Positions 10,748 to 22,282 of a stretch of 64,000 nucleotides of DNA are shown here, piece by piece. The notes under the pieces are model-generated. The model was not told the DNA's origin. It worked only from the letters and a program-made list of their open reading frames with translations, and did no database searches. A program made the translations under genes and the position numbers. Numbering within the stretch: position 1 is the first letter of the stretch; every line of letters begins with the position of its first letter. The DNA comes from Chionoecetes opilio (taxonomy: Eukaryota; Arthropoda; Malacostraca; Decapoda; Majidae). The DNA lies in assembly GCA_016584305.1 (NCBI GenBank), contig JACEEZ010016536.1, positions 1-64,000 of the forward strand, read 5' to 3'.

Positions 10748-11785
10748 CAATGAGTCGACGCGTGAAATCGCAATGTTTTGAGTCAATTTCCCCGCATTGG
10801 GTCGGGGCGAGCGGCTTCACCCGATAACACAGGGAATGCGCGGCTGCCGCCTCCACCTATTTAACCTTCCTATGTGTAGCCCTGCCAGCGTACACTGTCC
10901 GCCACTGTCCATGTTTCCGGTGGTTTTCTTGCTGTTGCCATAACTATATATTGTTCAGAGGTGCGTCAGTGGTAGATTCGGAGACTGGAGAGTAGAGGGT
11001 GAGCAGCTGGGTGATGAATGTGTGTGAAGGGGTTCCAGCTGTAATTGTTTTGGTGCCGTAGCCCGCGGAATTTTATACTGATATGTTTTATTTTCTTATC
11101 TATCTTTCAATAATAAATGACACAGGGAAAAGAAATATATCTTTATTTTTGGAAATAATTATATATTATGTTTCACTTAATACAGCAACTGTATTTCCGC
11201 CTGGTACTTGGTAATGGCAGGACAACTGTACATATTCCGAGATTATCATCGAGTTGTTGACTGCTCCAATTGGAGAGAACTGAAACTCGAGAAATGCCAG
11301 TGGTCGCTGGCAGTTTTAACTCAAAGGTTGGTCTACTGTGTTTTCCCTCCGCGACTAATATTTTTCATAAATCAATTTCGCGATAAATATTGATGCACCG
11401 CATCTGAATACTAAAAAAGAACGTTCTTCTGTTGTTCTAGTAAGTGTATGCATGACATGCATTACGATTGAACGTTCTAAGATAGCAATTTAATGCAAAT
11501 TACTCGCCTCGAGTAGCAAAGCTTAATATATTTTTTACATGTATATTGTGGCATGTAAAATTTGGGCGATGTTCACACTGTTTTCTAAGACAGTACTGCT
11601 GCGTCTGGCAAACGCTTGTCAAAATACAATAAGCAATGCCTTGGAAAAACGAAGAATAAAGAATGCCGAAATCGGCTTGTTGCTGCGACAATGTAGGTTA
11701 TAATTGTGGAGGCGACACGCCGCGGCGGGGAGTGGTGGCGGGGAGATTGAATCAAAACATTGCTACTTCACGCGTCGACTCATTG
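10748..11785. mobile_element. Non-autonomous TIR element, about 1.04 kb
   Basis: CAATGAGTCGACGCGTGAA at 10,748 is mirrored by the complementary sequence ending at 11,785. The match continues with scattered mismatches for about 50 bp, through GCAATGTTTTGA and TCCCCGC. No coding capacity is evident. I could not find a convincing target-site duplication, so the superfamily is open. Confidence 0.7.
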
Positions 11786-12141
11786 CACTTCCAGGCTTTC
11801 TATCTGATTGATACACAATAATAACAGGAACATATGACTGCCTAGGTATAGATAACTTCTAAACATACGTTATTGACTGTATAATATCATAGAGTAACAT
11901 TTACCTCGCCTCCTCAACTATAACCTACTTGGTTATTTGGTTAAATACATGTTTTACAGAATCAGGCTTCTATACAATATACATATAGAAGAAAATCGTT
12001 CTTAAAATTATACTTTTGTGTTTTAAGTGCAGTGGAATAAGCCCATATTTTTCTTTCAAGTTGACCAACTTTTCACCAAATTGTGAGTTAAAACTGCCAG
12101 CGACCACTGGCATTTCGAAGTTGCAGTTCTCTCTAATTGAG
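11256..12141. repeat. Inverted repeat pair about 0.75 kb apart
   Basis: About 60 bp at 11,256-11,320 (with GCCAGTGGTCGCTGGCAG) recurs inverted at 12,084-12,141. The left copy lies inside the TIR element and the right copy outside it, so the two structures overlap. The right copy abuts the LINE remnant that follows. Confidence 0.75.
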
Positions 12142-13800
12142 ATAGACGGGTATAAGTTATTTCACAAGGACAGGTTAGGCAGGAGAGGTGGATGGGCTGC
12201 ACTTTATGCCAGGGATACATTGCAGTGTTTTGTTAACAATGATATAAAAATAGATAATAGTGTAGAGTCTATATGGGTGGAAAGTAGAGATGGAATTGAT
12301 ACGATGTTCTCGGATATAGTGTACAGGCATCCAAATTTATGTAAAGAGGATTCCGTTCCTATATGGCAGGAAATAAGCAAGGCTTATATATATATAATAG
12401 ATTATGCGTGGTAAGAGATTTTAATTTTAGGAACATTAATTGGGCTTTAATTGTAGGTGACAATGACGCAGATGAATTGTTATTGCTAGTTCAGGATAAC
12501 TTTCTAAGTCAAGCATTCAAGGAACCTACTAGGGGAGACAATATCCTAGATTTGATACTAACAAACAGGGAAGATTAAATTACAGAGGTTGAAGTTGGAG
12601 GTCAGTTATAGGTAATAACGATCATTGTGAAATTAGGTTTTGCTTAAAATGGGAGGAAGGTTCTAGAAGTGTTAATTTGCATAGGGTACCTTACTACAGA
12701 AGGGCTAATTATGCAGGATTAAAAAGACACCTGGAATGAATTAACTGGGGTCGGATGAAGGGTGAGGTGAGGTCTAAGGTCGGGGCGAAGGGTGGAGTTA
12801 GTGATGTCAGTGCTAATGAGGATTATACATTCTTTGTCAGCAATTTAATTGCAGGTCAGTAAAAGAATATTCCTTATATGGCGATATGATCAAGGAAAAA
12901 CAAACCCAAATGGATGACAGCGAGTTTAAAACATAATGTTACGCAGGCAGGCTGCTCATGTGTTTTCTCGTGTGTTTGGGGTTGTTAGTGATGGCGACGT
13001 TGAAGGCTACAAATAGTGTCAACACAGGACCTGCGAACGTAAAAATAACATAGGACAAAAAAAACCCATGTACAATAGGGTTAAGGCAGGGCAGGTGAGC
13101 AGTGATCAGTATAATTGATGGCTAGGACAGTCAATAAGTTAACAAGAACAGCAAAGAAAACTATGAGATTAAGGTTGCTGGACAGGCAAAGACCGACCCT
13201 AAGGGATTGTTTCAGGTCTATAAGACAAAAAGTAGGGAATTGGTGGGTCCGTTAAAAACAGATCAAGGGAATATTTTAAAATATTTGTGTAATATTTTAA
13301 ATGATCATTTCTTATAAGTATTTTTTACTCAGGAGGCTTTGCAGATGGTACCTGATAGTGAACATTTGTTTAGAGGAAAGGATGATGAGAAACTCAAAGA
13401 TATTGTGATGACTAGGGAAATAGTGAAAGAGGGTATATAGATAGAATGAAGAAGTTTAAATCACCAGGACTAGATGAAGTTTATCCCGGGGTATTAAAAT
13501 GATGCAAAGAGGTTGTAAGTGAGTCGTTAGTGCACATTTTTAGGACACGGTAGATCTAGAGGAGGTACGCCGTTAATGTGGAAGAAAGGTGATGTAGTCC
13601 CCATATTTAAGAAGGGTGATAGAGGATTAATGTCAAATTATTGACCCGTTAGTCTGACTTCAGTGGTAGGTAAAGTATTGGGATCTGTTATTGCAAAATA
13701 CATTATAGAGCACTTAGAAAAGCATTGTTTGATAAATGATTCACAACATGGGCTTACGAAGGGTCATTGTCAACAGATTCTTCCCCTACTAAGTATAACA
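12100..13800 (+). pseudogene. Decayed non-LTR retrotransposon (endonuclease plus reverse transcriptase)
   Basis: The APE-type endonuclease is readable in two frames at about 12,110-12,580: GGWAALYARDTLQCFV, VESIWVESRDG, then RDFNFRNINWALIVGD and PTRGDNILDLILTNRED. These match the GGVALY, RDFN and DLVLTN strands of LINE endonucleases. Scattered reverse-transcriptase pieces follow at 13,200-13,800, for example KFKSPGLDEVYPG, with many stops. The copy ends near 13,800 without a visible tail. It resembles the CR1/Jockey-like LINEs of crustaceans, but the clade is not settled. It is too degraded to be active. Confidence 0.75.
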
Positions 13801-14161
13801 ACCCTATAGTCCTCGGAATATTCGGCTCACACAAAAAACGAATTACTATAACTGGAGTATATATATATTATATACATACAAGAACAAGATTATATATTAA
13901 TTACGCAATGTTGCGTGTTAAAACAATAACAATAGCCTGAACAATCATAGACATGTAAAGGTAATATCATAAGGCTATGAAATGAAAAAAATAACGTCAC
14001 ACTTGCATAGGTAATAACATGTAATAATATTCGAAGACACAAAATAATGAGTTCTTATGACATAAGTAGCCCAGGTAGGCTCAGCCTTCCACCAATCTTA
14101 AGCAGATACTACATTGAACCGTATCCCGTAATATTAGGTGAATATACATATATACAACATA
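13801..14161. other. AT-rich, no recognised feature
   Basis: Contains a short TATATATA run near 13,858. Nothing else supported. Confidence 0.35.
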
Positions 14162-14971
14162 AGGCGTATTTTGTGCATGCCCTTGCAAGTAAAATTTTAC
14201 TTATTTAAGCTCCGCCCACTTATTTTTTACTCTTTTGCGTGTACAGAAAACTGAGCAGAGTCACTCCCGGCAGCGGATTTTACTCTTTTCCTGTAAAATT
14301 ATACAGTCGTGGGTGTGGGTGGTGGTTTCAAGAGCCTGGCCAATCAGATCGCGCGCATGAGAAAATCTTATCAGAACTCCTCCCGTAAAAGTTTCTCTTT
14401 TCCTTTAATTCTCATCCAATTCAACATTCATTACATGCGCACGACATGCAAAGGATACTGTATTTAATTAGGAGTAGGTTCAACACGTTGATCGGATATA
14501 TACAACAACTCAACAGTTAATGATGTCACAAATATTAATATTCTCCAGCGACATCTGGGAACAATTTTTCCACTCCCTCCAATCTTTCAATGCGTCCGAA
14601 CCCTTGTTAAGACTTGTGGCTAGCACGATAAAACTTGTAATTTGGCCATAATACACTAAAATAATAAACAGTCTCTTTAGTAATAGTTATAATTACTTTA
14701 AAAATGCAATGTAACTGGTACATTTGTCATAACTTACACAGGAATGTCACCCACAAAATGTACATAATGGATATACGAACACCTCCACAGTCCTCCAGTG
14801 AGGCGAGGTGAGGTGCTCTGAGGTGCTCTCAGGGTTCCTCATGCGTTCGCCGATTTCGGCAGCTGGCGGCCCTCTACGCATGGCTGTAGCTCCGAAACTA
14901 ACCACAGGATTTTCTTGAAAATAACCTCATTGTGATTCCCACACAAAGTTACCCGAAAAGTAGTCTAAGAA

Positions 14972-15028
14972 AACCTTACCTAACCTAACCTAGCCTAACC
15001 TAACGTTTTTCTAACCTAACCTAACCTA
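14972..15028. repeat. CCTAACCTAACC telomere-like run
   Basis: Several CCTAACC units with minor variants inside the 1.3 kb TIR element. Confidence 0.8.
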
Positions 15029-15075
15029 TAGCGGTCTGCCGAAAAGGGCGAACGCCTGGAGATTTGAGGTAGGAG

Positions 15076-15182
15076 CAGAAAAGAGAAAAGAGGAGAAGAG
15101 AAAAAAAGGGAAGAGAAAGAAGGAAAGAAATGGAAAAAGAAAGGAAAGGGAAGGGAAAGGAAGAAAAGAGAAGAGAGGAAAA
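15076..15182. repeat. Polypurine tract of about 107 nt
   Basis: Essentially only A and G on the plus strand, broken by a single T. Such mirror-like purine tracts can adopt triplex structures. The apparent Ser/Phe/Leu-rich peptides on the other strand are a translation of it. Confidence 0.8.
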
Positions 15183-15597
15183 GTGATATAAGTAAATGAT
15201 AAATTGTTGCGGTCTTCCATGATGGCAACATGATGTACCATGATTCTGTACGTCTTCGAATTACAGTTGGGTAATTTTTTTAAGGTTGTGAGAGCGAGGT
15301 CTGTCTGGCTCTCCCAGTGAATGAATGTACGATACATTTTCCTTCGGCTCCGTCTGTAGAAGCGTCTGGCAGCGCTACAATCGTATTTTGTGATGGCAAG
15401 CAGGGGCGGAGCTTAAATAAGTATAATTTTACTCCGAAAGGACACTACAAAATACGCCTATAATATAAATAAGTCACAATAGTTCCCTATCAAACAATGA
15501 TATAAATTTCCTAACACCAGAAAGTACCCGTACTCACCCCTGACTCACAATGGTGCCGCCTAGACAGCTCCCCTGCCGTCCGTAACAACACTGCTTC

Positions 15598-16144
15598 CAT
15601 ACCTGGGCACAAAATACATTGAATGTATTTAAATACTAAATACTAAATACATGGGAAAAATGTATTTAAATGCTAAATACTAAATACATTTTACAAATGT
15701 ATTTAAATACTAAATACTAAATACATCAATTGTATTTAAATACATTTGTAAATACATTTTAAATATACACAAATTTTAACATGTCCGAAAAAAATGGATT
15801 TCCTTAGGATTTCCTTAGATTTTGGGTCTCCGTAGAAATTTCCTTCTCAGGCTTAAATTTCCTAGAAATAAGGAAATTTCCTTGAAAGTGGAAACACAGG
15901 TTCACTGTAACATCAGGGTTGCCATATAGTTGGGCGGGTTTATGGCCAAATTAAATGATAAAAAAGTATTTACATTTTTATAATATGAGTATTTAAATAC
16001 AATGTATTTAAATACTCATTAAAGTATTTAAATACTGTATTTAAATACATGACAACCAATGTATTTATAAATACATTTCTAAATACACAAATGTATTTAA
16101 ATACGTTTTTAAATACAAATGTATTTAAATACTGCCCAGCTCTG
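15598..16144. mobile_element. hAT-type MITE with TTTAAATAC motif arrays
   Basis: The right end, read inward on the minus strand, is CAGAGCTGGGCAGTATTTAAATAC, a typical hAT terminus. The left end is CATACCTGGGCACAAAATAC. Both subterminal regions are packed with GTATTTAAATAC words in both orientations. The middle contains AGGAAATTTCCTT repeats and a GGTTGCCATATAG block. An inverted relative lies at 41,475-42,090. The terminal decamer is duplicated at the right end (to 16,157), and I could not pair a TSD. Confidence 0.75.
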
Positions 16145-16291
16145 ACTGCCCAGCTCTGACTCACGACTTGAAACCAACCACTGACGCAGAGGGCTAGAGG
16201 ACTTATGCACCGTTGCTGCCAGGGTGAGCGCTGGGCCTATTCTCCCTCCGTACTCGCCATTGGCGAGTGGAATACTTACCGACGAGGTTGT

Positions 16292-16456
16292 GTGTTGGCG
16301 AGTCGCCAACACACACTCAACAAACACAACAAACACACAACAAACACACAACAAACACACTCTTCAGAAAGCTGTGTTTGGTGGGCCGAAGGCCCACCAA
16401 TAGCCCTCCGCAGGAGCTAGCCAAAAAGTCCGCCCGGAGGGCGGCTTTGCGGCTAG
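16292..16456 (+). mobile_element. Helitron-type 3' terminus
   Basis: A hairpin (CCGCCC-GGA-GGGCGG) is followed by CTTTGCGG and a terminal CTAG ending at 16,456, then a T, as expected for Helitron 3' ends inserted between A and T. The preceding block, with TGGTGGGCCGAAGGCCCACCA, is nearly identical to that at 51,306-51,411. A perfect palindrome, TGTGTTGGCGAGTCGCC continuing AACACAC, lies near 16,292, and an AC-rich tract lies between. The 5' end of this copy is not identified. Confidence 0.6.
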
Positions 16457-16920
16457 TATATCATATTTGACATACAATAGCTATACTTGCAATAGATTCA
16501 TATTAGGGGGCAAACCTAATATATTAAATATATATATCGGTCGACTTCTTGAATCAAAACGTATTGTTCATCATACAAGTTTGGCCGCTATAATTATGCG
16601 GTGGTGGTGGTGTCAGTTGTCTGACGTACACACGCACACACACGCTGTAACAGTCTCGCTACATTTGAGGTTGTCTCTTTAAATTTTTTTCTCGGGGTCC
16701 CTGACAGCTGAGAGCAACAGGATTGGCCGGATCATGCGAAGCGCTGCTCTGTGATTGGTCAGCAGAATTTCCTCACACATCCCTAGAATATCACTAATAT
16801 TTCCCACCCAGAGGCCATAAGGGAGTGACGCCTCTGTTCGAGCATTAACCTCAGCCCACCCTCGTACGGTTATTGTAGCCATACACTCATAAGTTGTCAC
16901 TTACGAGGGATTTTCGAGCA
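16457..16920. other. No recognised feature
   Basis: A short ACACACGC run near 16,630 and otherwise unremarkable sequence before the next reading frame. Confidence 0.35.
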
Positions 16921-16928
16921 TCCCTGCC

Positions 16929-18542
16929 CTGGACTTTAGTAAGACATTCGACAAGGGCATGATTGAACGGCTCAAGGCCGAACGATCTCTGTCTGATTAC
17001 CAAGCCTGTCTTTCTCGAGGACCAGGACGCCCTGGCAGTTCGTCTGAATCTGTTCGTCCTAAAAGAACAAAACTCGTCCCCAAGGCAGAGGTGTGTCTAT
17101 TCTCTTACTGCAGCTTTTGTCCTAATGACAATTCTGAACCGCTCCACCGTGTTTTCTCCGACACGATGGGTGAACATTTCCTCGAAATAAAGGCCAACAC
17201 TCAAGATGACTCTGTCAGAACATGTGTGTCAGATTTGAAGGGTGCTGGAGATGCTTCTGCTCTCGAGAAGTACTATCATCGGAATTGCTTGCGATCTGCT
17301 CAGCGTACCTACACTCTAAAGCACAATAGTAATGACCAGCTCATTCGCTCTCTGTGTGATGAAGAGGTGATTATCTCTATTCAGAACACCCTCATTGATG
17401 CGGATTCAACCCTGAGTATGGCTGAGGTGAATGGTGAATATCTGTCCATCCTGAAGAGGTACCAGATGGAGATCACGGAATCCACAAACTACCGCAAGTA
17501 TCTCAGAGGGTACATTTCTGAAAGGCTTCCAAAGGTGCAGTTCGTCAAATCGGTGCGGAGAAATGAAACCGACAACCTCGTCCTCCCTACAGCCGTTAGC
17601 TAGGCAATGGAAATTCGGACTTCACTACTGGATAACGACAGCACAATTTTCCAGTTGAAGAACACGGCCAACATTCTACGCCACGAAGTAATGCAACACA
17701 GAAACTGGTCCTTCTCTGGCAGCTTTGACGACTTCGAACATCCTCCCTTACTCCAGTTCTTTCTAACACATCTTCTATTTGGCCCTCGTGTTCTCACGGT
17801 GTCGGGAATGCGCAATGAAGAAGTGGACAAAACTGTGGATGTTGCCTCCCAATTTCTAATCCAGAACACTCGGAGTGATCGCCAGGTCATGCACCAGCCA
17901 AAGATGGATAGCGGATTCCAGAAGACTGTCCAGACACCCCTCTCAATAGGGTTACCTCTTACCATCCACTCCAGAGTGCGTGATAAGAATCTAGTCAAGA
18001 ATCTATCAGAGGTCTACATTGGGAGCGATTATCAGATGATCCTATGCCTGGAAAAGCGTGTGGAGCAAGGTGTTCTCCAGAGGATGAAGGACACCGGAGG
18101 ATCCTATCTGCCTGATTTCGTGAAGAAAGGGGTGAACGTCTGGTTTGCTGTTGATAGCATCGACCTCTTAGAAGATACGCCAACTGGACAGAACACATTT
18201 CACGGCACAGTGGTCGTGATCAACCAACGAGCAGAAGAAGGAGATCCCATCAACCAGCCACTTGCCATTCCAGACAAGCTTGTCTCCCCGTCACCACTCA
18301 AGTTTGAGGTCAAGTACATAGAAGAGCAAATCATCAAAACCAAGCCAATACGATTTGAAGTCTACCAGCTTGGACTGAGAAAACATCTTGCAACAACAGA
18401 CTTCACTCGCACTTGGGCACTTGCGAACTACCTCGCTACTGACGACAGCAGTGTTGAAACCCCAGTTGACCGACCTGGCGAGAATGAGGAGAACCAAAGT
18501 ATTGACGAGCAGCCAGATCAAGCTCTAGATCAAAATTCCTAA
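16929..18542 (+). pseudogene. Unnamed metazoan repeat-associated protein family, one in-frame stop
   Basis: A single plus-strand frame runs from at least 16,929 to 18,542 and is broken only by a TAG at 17,601-17,603. The N-terminal part has a probable zinc site: CSFC, then LHRVF, then ALEKYYHRNCLR (CxxC...HxxxC). The C-terminal part contains VSGMRNEEVDKTVDVASQFL and WFAVDSIDLLEDTPTG followed by FHGTVVVIN. These match a recurrent uncharacterised family seen in many copies in invertebrate and fish genomes (recalled motif pattern; no function known to me). The codons just before the first Met read LDFSKTFDKG, resembling reverse-transcriptase motif A, so fusion to a LINE scrap is possible. An AATAAA lies at 18,796. 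Apart from the stop the frame is intact over more than 520 codons. Confidence 0.6.
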
Positions 18543-18544
18543 AA

Positions 18545-19205
18545 TCCTGAGACCTCTATTCTGTCAGTGACAGAACGGATCAAGAGGGATACGAAGCCAG
18601 TTAAGGAAGAAGTGATGCCAACTTGGGCTGCAACGAAGTCTCTGCTGTTAACACGATCCTGTCACAATCGTTCCTATATCTATGATGTATACGTATTACC
18701 ATGCAATTTATTGATAAATTTCTTCTATTTTGAATGTTTTTTATCATTACATGTATTACATTGATAGTTTTGTTGAGAATTTTATTTGTGATGGTAATAA
18801 ATGATTGTGTATTTTGAAATGTCAATCTTATTTATTATTTATGCAATGAAACTTAAAATATTATACACACTACAGATACAAATAGTGTATGGGCTAAATT
18901 CGAGCAATTACATGTACACCAATATTCAGCACACTTGGGTAGTCTTGGCATACTTACCTTTTACCAGAACATTTTGAATGCAAAATAGAGTGCACCAATC
19001 GTCTTATCGTGCCTGAAAAACATGAAAAAGAGGTATTACATGCATAGGTGAATTTCTCCCATGATAATGACGATACTAACCTGAATTTGCCATTGACATA
19101 ACCGGAAGTCGATGCTAGGCACTTCCGGTCGCCTCAAAAACATGATGGACTGTTTAAATGACAATTTAAATGGACTCAGCATCAGCTAAAACCCCAAAAA
19201 CGACC
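18545..19205. other. AT-rich 3' flank
   Basis: Probable 3' untranslated sequence of the preceding frame up to the AATAAA at 18,796, then unremarkable sequence with a small hairpin around ACCGGAAGT/ACTTCCGGT near 19,100-19,128. Confidence 0.4.
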
Positions 19206-19209
19206 TTAA

Positions 19210-20726
19210 AGTAATCGTCCAGACCCATTTTTTTTTTGCCGAATTATATTGAATGCACATTCAAAACACCTAATCCACCAAAAATAATTGATTTCCAGGC
19301 CTTATTTCCGTAAAAACACGACTTTTGTAAAAAGCGCGCGAAAAAAAAAATCTTCCCTCCAACAGGGCTACGACTGTTATTGATGACGTCAGAACAGGGA
19401 CGCCCGCAGACACTCTGTCTGACACCTGTCGGCAAATGTTATGATGAGCGATTGTACTTCGGTGTCAGACAGTGAATCTGTCGCTGTGACAGATCTAGAG
19501 TACGATGCTCAATCTGACACCGAAAGAAATGACGCTGGTCGCGTATACTATGAGGAAAACGAACCTCAGATTGTCATGGGATCCTATATGTTTGAGCCCG
19601 AGTACGAGGTGGATTAACAGGTGTTAGCAGAGCCTGAGGTTCAGCAGGAGGACCTGGCACGGTAAAACTTTGGAAGAAGTCCTTCACCCCTATCTTTTTT
19701 TTCTTCCCCCTATAGCCAACAAGCCTGGGGAACTGGCGGGAATACGGGGTTTTTGGGTGGGGGAAGCAAATATAAGTGATTTATGGCTCTCCAAAAAATC
19801 ATCAAAGTCACTATGTGTAAAAATCTAGGGAATTCCCTAAATTAGGAATTTCCCTAGATACCCATTGCTAGGGAATTTTCCTTAATTGATATATGTATAG
19901 ATTTGGACAATTTTGGGAGAGCAATAAATGAGTCGTGTCTGCCTTCCCTACCCAAAAACCCAAGTTTTCCATAAGGCCACCATGCTTGCTGGTCATAGGA
20001 GGTCAAAGAAAAACCTAACCTTTCTAGCCAGAAGGGGCTGCGCCCCCCATGGACCCCCTAAGGGTTGCTAATCTAACCTCACTATAACCCCCTAAAAGTT
20101 ACTAACCTAACCTCACTATAACGAATACAGTTGATTCGGGCCACCAGTTGAATCAGGCCGCCTATATTAAATGCATACCAAGCATGCATTTATGCATAAC
20201 CTTATAGGTTTTAATGAAACCTAACCTAACCTTAATCACAAAGTATACCTAACCTAACCTTAACCACAAAGTATACCTAACCTAACCTTAACTATACAAT
20301 ATATTAATACACTATAGGCGTGTATCACCCTACACACGCCACTCCTTTCCGTGTGCAAACTTTTCTCGAAAGGCACAGTTGTCTTGCTGCACCCATAAAG
20401 GATGCATGCATGCGGCATATAGCAAAAAAAATATATCAGAAACACCCACATATCTTCAAGTACTATATTTATCTCTGTGTTTACGTGCCTCTGATCAAGC
20501 GCGGGAAGATGAGCTTCCCTGATGCTACGTCACCGAGCCTGAGCCTGAGCGTCTGCAAACCTTGAGAGCGTTTTGAAAACTCGGGGAATTTGCAGATTTT
20601 GATTGCGGATTATTTAAAAACGGCTGACTGGATACAAAAAGTGACGACGTATTGTTGATATACTCGTTAATGGCTATGATTTGATTGCATTAAATCAGGA
20701 ATGATGAAATAGTCTGGACGATTACT
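19210..20726. mobile_element. Complete TTAA-flanked transposon, Kolobok-like
   Basis: Both ends read AGTAATCGTCCAGAC inward, flanked by TTAA at 19,206-19,209 and 20,727-20,730. A TTAA duplication occurs in piggyBac and Kolobok elements. The TIR does not start CCC as in piggyBac, and a related copy at 52,072 encodes a THAP-type finger, which favours Kolobok. The element contains a short plus-strand frame (19,441), a minus-strand frame near 20,410 starting MPHACILYGCSK, similar to the THAP start of the other copy, and a telomere-like repeat block at 20,190-20,300. Partial relatives lie at about 23,360-23,607 and 25,400-25,554. Confidence 0.75.
19441..19617 (+). CDS. Short acidic frame resembling the start of P2X7-intracellular-domain-like proteins
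   Basis: A 58-codon frame beginning MMSDCTSVSDSESV, rich in Ser, Asp and Glu, with GSYMFEPEYEVD just before a TAA. The (Y/F)MFEPE motif preceded by an acidic tract is typical of the N-terminus of proteins annotated as P2X purinoceptor 7-like intracellular-domain proteins, which are multicopy in invertebrates. Sequence after the stop (QVLAEPEVQQEDLAR, then GTAAAA, a possible splice donor) would continue the same pattern, so the TAA may be a disabling mutation in a first exon. It lies inside the TTAA-flanked element. Identification is tentative. Confidence 0.4.
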   Translation: MMSDCTSVSDSESVAVTDLEYDAQSDTERNDAGRVYYEENEPQIVMGSYMFEPEYEVD

Positions 20727-20730
20727 TTAA

Positions 20731-22238
20731 GATCATAGAAATCTGTCCATTATTAGAGGAGTTAGGAATTCAGTCGGTTCTGGGGGGTCCCGAAATGGAA
20801 CGGCCCCCCAGAGGGTGGTTGAGGGGTTGGAAAATTTGCACCCCATCATTTTCCAATAGTTTGACCCCAAATGAACCAGTTAAACCAATAAAATCAATTT
20901 TGGCATTCAAATCCCACGGAAATACACATCATACCACACTATTTGTGACTAGTACCTTTTGCAAAAGGGGGGACCAGATACTACCAGCTATGTCATATAA
21001 CACTTAAGGAGTGATAGAGAGCATGGTTGCAAGAGTAAAAAAACAAACCACCATCTGCTCAGACTCACTGAGCCTCGAGGTTTAAGGGGTTTAAAGGCGC
21101 CTTTAACCCGTGGGCTGCGGCATGTCTTCCGGAAGGCTCTGCTGTGAGACTGTGGCATGCCTTCCGGAAGCGCAATTTTAAAAACCATACGAAAACCGCG
21201 CCAACATTCGTAGAAGTCTACAAACTGTGTCACATATACGCCTTGATGTCAGCCTTTGATACCACACACCATCATCTGCCTAACAACGCTCTACGCTGGG
21301 ATACCACTCCTTGGGTTTTTCCCAAGATCTTGGGATTTAGGTCCTGGCGTTGGGATATTTTTTGTCTATCTTGGGACTTTTGGAGGGATTATTCAAGTAT
21401 TTCTCCAGTAGTTTATCTCAAGGTAAGCATAGGTACCTACCGTTATACCGTAACGTATTATATATAATTTATATATATTGTTGCGCGCCGCCCTCATACC
21501 TCAAAGACTCACCTGTCTTAATTGACACCTAAAGGCGCCATCACGTAACCCTTTGACTTCCCTCCTGTAGAAGGGCTCGGTAGAATTAACCTGGGCGCGC
21601 TATGGTGTACACCACGTAGTCATTAACACAAGGCGGATAAGGGACAATGAACACTCACGGTACAATTCTTCCTTTGCTACACGGAGATCACACAATACAC
21701 AGACACAGTTCTCCTGACGGCCCACTCCTGAAGGTGGAGCGGCTGAACAAAGTACACACATAGGTTACACCGTTTATTGTTCTCTTCACACACACGAGGC
21801 TCCACTAGAAAACACTGGGAGGCAACACAAACACAACGATACGCTGGCTTACGGCGAGGCACTACTAGCTACTGACGAAGGGCTGACGAAGCTCAGGCGA
21901 CGCCACAGGCGCGTCGCGCTAGCCCTCGCTGCCTCACACCTTCCTCCCTCCCGGCCCAGCTGTGTTCTGCCTCGCTACATCCCCTCTCCCTGTCTTCTTG
22001 CCGCCGTGGTAGCCAGCCCAATCACGCTCTTGTAAGCTCGTGCGCACTCCAATCAGAGGACAGGGCGAAATGACGTCACCCTCCTTTGTGTGTAGAGCAA
22101 CCACCCTCACGACCTCTCGCCACCCCGCTACCATGGCAACCGCCCCTGTCCGCGCACTCGTACACACAGCCTCATTCAACTAGCCTTTCCCCTCACCCAT
22201 GCACATACAGCATAATTACAGCATAACGCCAAACGCGT

Positions 22239-22240
<2 letters not shown>
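20731..22240. other. No supported gene; GC-rich hairpins near 21,080-21,175
   Basis: Contains GGCATGTCTTCCGGAAGG and GGCATGCCTTCCGGAAG in tandem near 21,120 and 21,155, and AAAGGCGCCTTT near 21,090. At about 21,390-21,430 the words CAAGTATTTCTCCAGTAG and TTTATCTCA match the palindrome at 47,691-47,789. The 21,500-22,200 portion is GC-richer and could be part of an LTR or a host flank, but I see no paired repeat. Confidence 0.4.

Positions 22241-22241
<1 letters not shown>

Positions 22242-22280
<39 letters not shown>
22242..22280. repeat. (TA)n microsatellite
   Basis: Uninterrupted AT dinucleotides directly left of a TA-targeting element. Confidence 0.9.

Positions 22281-22282
<2 letters not shown>

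Larger units (their letters stand above)
14162..15459. mobile_element. Non-autonomous TIR element, 1.3 kb
   Basis: AGGCGTATTTTGT at 14,162 and ACAAAATACGCCT ending at 15,459 form the outer TIR. A second matching block, ACTTATTTAAGCTCCGCCC, lies at 14,199-14,217 and is inverted at about 15,407. ATA flanks both sides and may be the duplication. The AGGCG start and a 3-bp TSD hint at the Harbinger group, but no transposase is present and ATA is not the usual TWA. Confidence 0.7.

Noticed and set aside
15016..15337. Ser/Phe/Leu-rich minus-strand frames resembling membrane proteins
   Set aside because: They read the complement of the polypurine tract; composition alone explains the hydrophobicity.
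19210..20726. piggyBac element
   Set aside because: TTAA fits, but the ends do not begin CCC and a related copy encodes a THAP-like finger, which favours Kolobok. The assignment stays tentative.
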